From: an uncultured Oscillospiraceae bacterium
Lineage (GTDB): Bacteria > Bacillota_A > Clostridia > Oscillospirales > Acutalibacteraceae
DNA length: 25,199 nucleotides
Direction of reading: 5' to 3'
NCBI GenBank assembly: GCA_910589395.1
Contig: CAJUTL010000039.1
Coordinates: 1-25,199 of the forward strand
A program made the translations under genes and the position numbers. Position 1 is the first letter of the stretch. Each line of letters begins with the position of its first letter. Shown piece after piece: positions 24,249-25,199 of the stretch. The notes beneath the pieces are model-generated. The model did not search any database, was not told where the DNA came from, and saw only the letters and a list, made by a program, of their open reading frames with translations.

Positions 24249-25081
24249 GCGCGCCCGTTACGATCCCGGCCCTGTTTGATCCCGCCCAGACCCTGACCTG
24301 CGGCCAGGCCTTCCGCTGGCGGGAGGTTTTGGGAGAAGATAGCCTGCCTCTCTGGGAGGGAGCCGCCATGGGAAGGATTCTTCGGCTGCGGAAAACGCCA
24401 ACGGAACAGGGAGACATGGTCTCTTTTTTCTGCTCTCAGGAAGAATTTGAAGCGCTCTGGCAGCCCTATTTTGACCTGGAGGCAGACTATCAGGCGAAAC
24501 AGGAGGCTCTTTCCGCCATTGATCCCATTTTGGAAACCGCAGCGGGTTTTGCCCCCGGCATTCGCATTCTGCGCCAGGAGCCCTGGGAGGCCCTGTGCTC
24601 CTTTCTCATTTCCCAGAACAACAATATCCCCCGGATCCAGGGAATCATCGGGCGGCTTTGCGGCCTTTTGGGAGATCCGATCCCCGGTTCCCAGCTTTTC
24701 ACCTTTCCCGGCCCGGAGCGGCTGGCGGAGCGTTCTGTGGAAGATCTTGCTCCTCTGCGGGCCGGGTTCCGGGCAAAATATCTGATCGATGCGGCAAAAA
24801 AGGTGACCTCCGGCGAAATAGACCTGACAGAAATAGCCCGCTCCTCCGCAGCCTTCGGAAGAATCGAGCTTCAAAAAATCCTGGGCGTAGGCCCCAAGGT
24901 GGCAGAGTGCACCCTGCTGTACGGCTTTCACAAAACCGAATGCTTTCCCATAGACGTATGGATGAAGCGGGCCATGGCTGTTCTTCTGCCGGGCCATACT
25001 CCCGAGGAGTTCGGAGAAAACGCGGGCCTTGCCCAGCAATATCTCTTCCACTACAGCCGCATGCACCCGGAGCTGTTTTGA
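24245..25081 (+). CDS. ogg: 8-oxoguanine DNA glycosylase, OGG1-like (HhH-GPD)
   Basis: 278 aa. It should excise 8-oxoguanine from DNA and cleave the strand by beta-elimination. The N-terminal domain carries LTCGQAFRWRE, as in OGG1 (the GQ-F-W motif), then FLISQNNNIPRIQGII in the HhH-GPD core, then the helix-hairpin-helix ILGVGPKVAECTLL with catalytic Lys218, and CFPIDVWMKRAM with Asp237. The 19-residue distance equals that of Lys249 and Asp268 in human OGG1. ATGA overlap with the DUF6062 gene at 24245-24248. Confidence 0.92.
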   Translation: MSAPVTIPALFDPAQTLTCGQAFRWREVLGEDSLPLWEGAAMGRILRLRKTPTEQGDMVSFFCSQEEFEALWQPYFDLEADYQAKQEALSAIDPILETAAGFAPGIRILRQEPWEALCSFLISQNNNIPRIQGIIGRLCGLLGDPIPGSQLFTFPGPERLAERSVEDLAPLRAGFRAKYLIDAAKKVTSGEIDLTEIARSSAAFGRIELQKILGVGPKVAECTLLYGFHKTECFPIDVWMKRAMAVLLPGHTPEEFGENAGLAQQYLFHYSRMHPELF

Positions 25082-25199
25082 TGTCGAAGCCGACTTTGAA
25101 TGAGGAATTAGCAATGAGATGAGCAATTTAAGGGCTTAGTTCGCTAAATTGGAATTTACCATGTTAGTTGTTAGCCGTAAGTAAGTAGTTGGTTGTTAG
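25082..25199. repeat. Dispersed intergenic repeats at the right end
   Basis: After the ogg stop come GAATGAGGAATTAGCAATGA, the half-conserved palindrome GCTAAATTGGAATTTACC (25143-25160) and GTTAGTTGTTAGCCGTAAG with further TTAG words. These are the inverse-orientation forms of the CTAACAACTAAC and GCTAAATTCC words at 1-255 and 9828-9958. No terminator is visible before the window ends. Confidence 0.65.

Noticed and set aside
1..25199. tRNA, rRNA or transposase genes
   Set aside because: I looked for cloverleaf-type sequences, rRNA-like blocks and transposase or integrase motifs on both strands and saw none; a tRNA scan could still find something missed by eye.

Overview
The window looks like chromosomal DNA from a Gram-positive anaerobe of the Clostridia, most likely a gut Oscillospirales/Ruminococcaceae-type organism. 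The reasons are strong AGGAGG-type ribosome binding sites, SLH (S-layer homology) proteins, a DUF6062-type protein, GH31 and GH3 glycosidases, moderately GC-rich housekeeping genes and dispersed palindromic intergenic repeats. This is inference; no rRNA or other direct marker is present. I see no tRNA, rRNA, CRISPR array, transposase or integrase.

Layout. 1-255: dispersed repeats. 256-672 (-): small membrane protein. 751-1632 (-) and 1821-4151 (+): an AraC-type regulator divergent from a YicI-like GH31 alpha-xylosidase, with a promoter/operator region between them and a 25-bp perfect hairpin terminator behind the enzyme. 4270-5425 (-): two paralogous exported proteins; one has an amber codon in its signal peptide and the other lacks the C-terminal half. 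5623-5759: a second copy of the last 137 bp of the GH31 gene, so the two paralogues lie between direct repeats. 6035-9588 (+): an SLH locus with a papain-like cysteine peptidase (frameshifted at a C5 tract), a lipoprotein sharing the peptidase's C-terminal domain, a dead start-site copy, and a short SLH protein. It is bounded by diverged copies of one terminator region.

10049-14351 (-): probable operon of GH3 glycosidase, zinc-ribbon membrane protein and ParB-like-domain protein. 14628-18113 (+): promoter, three small membrane proteins with GTG/GTG/TTG starts, a second SLH protein frameshifted at another C5 tract (CCC-TGA), and a membrane-anchored helical protein overlapping it. 18110-18240: consensus promoter plus intrinsic terminator with no ORF, a candidate small RNA. 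18241-18917: repeat-rich gap with a 6-copy 11-bp tandem repeat. 18918-22737 (-): rlmB followed by a degenerate P-type-ATPase-like membrane protein. 23538-25081 (+): DUF6062 protein overlapping an OGG1-like DNA glycosylase.

Main picture: conserved genes (yicI, GH3, rlmB, ogg) surround two accessory cell-surface loci. The surface genes carry the anomalies: single-base lesions in three exported-protein genes, partial gene duplications and recurring terminator copies. This suggests a region gaining and losing surface-protein cassettes, possibly with phase variation or recoding. Sequencing error at the homopolymers is the main alternative.
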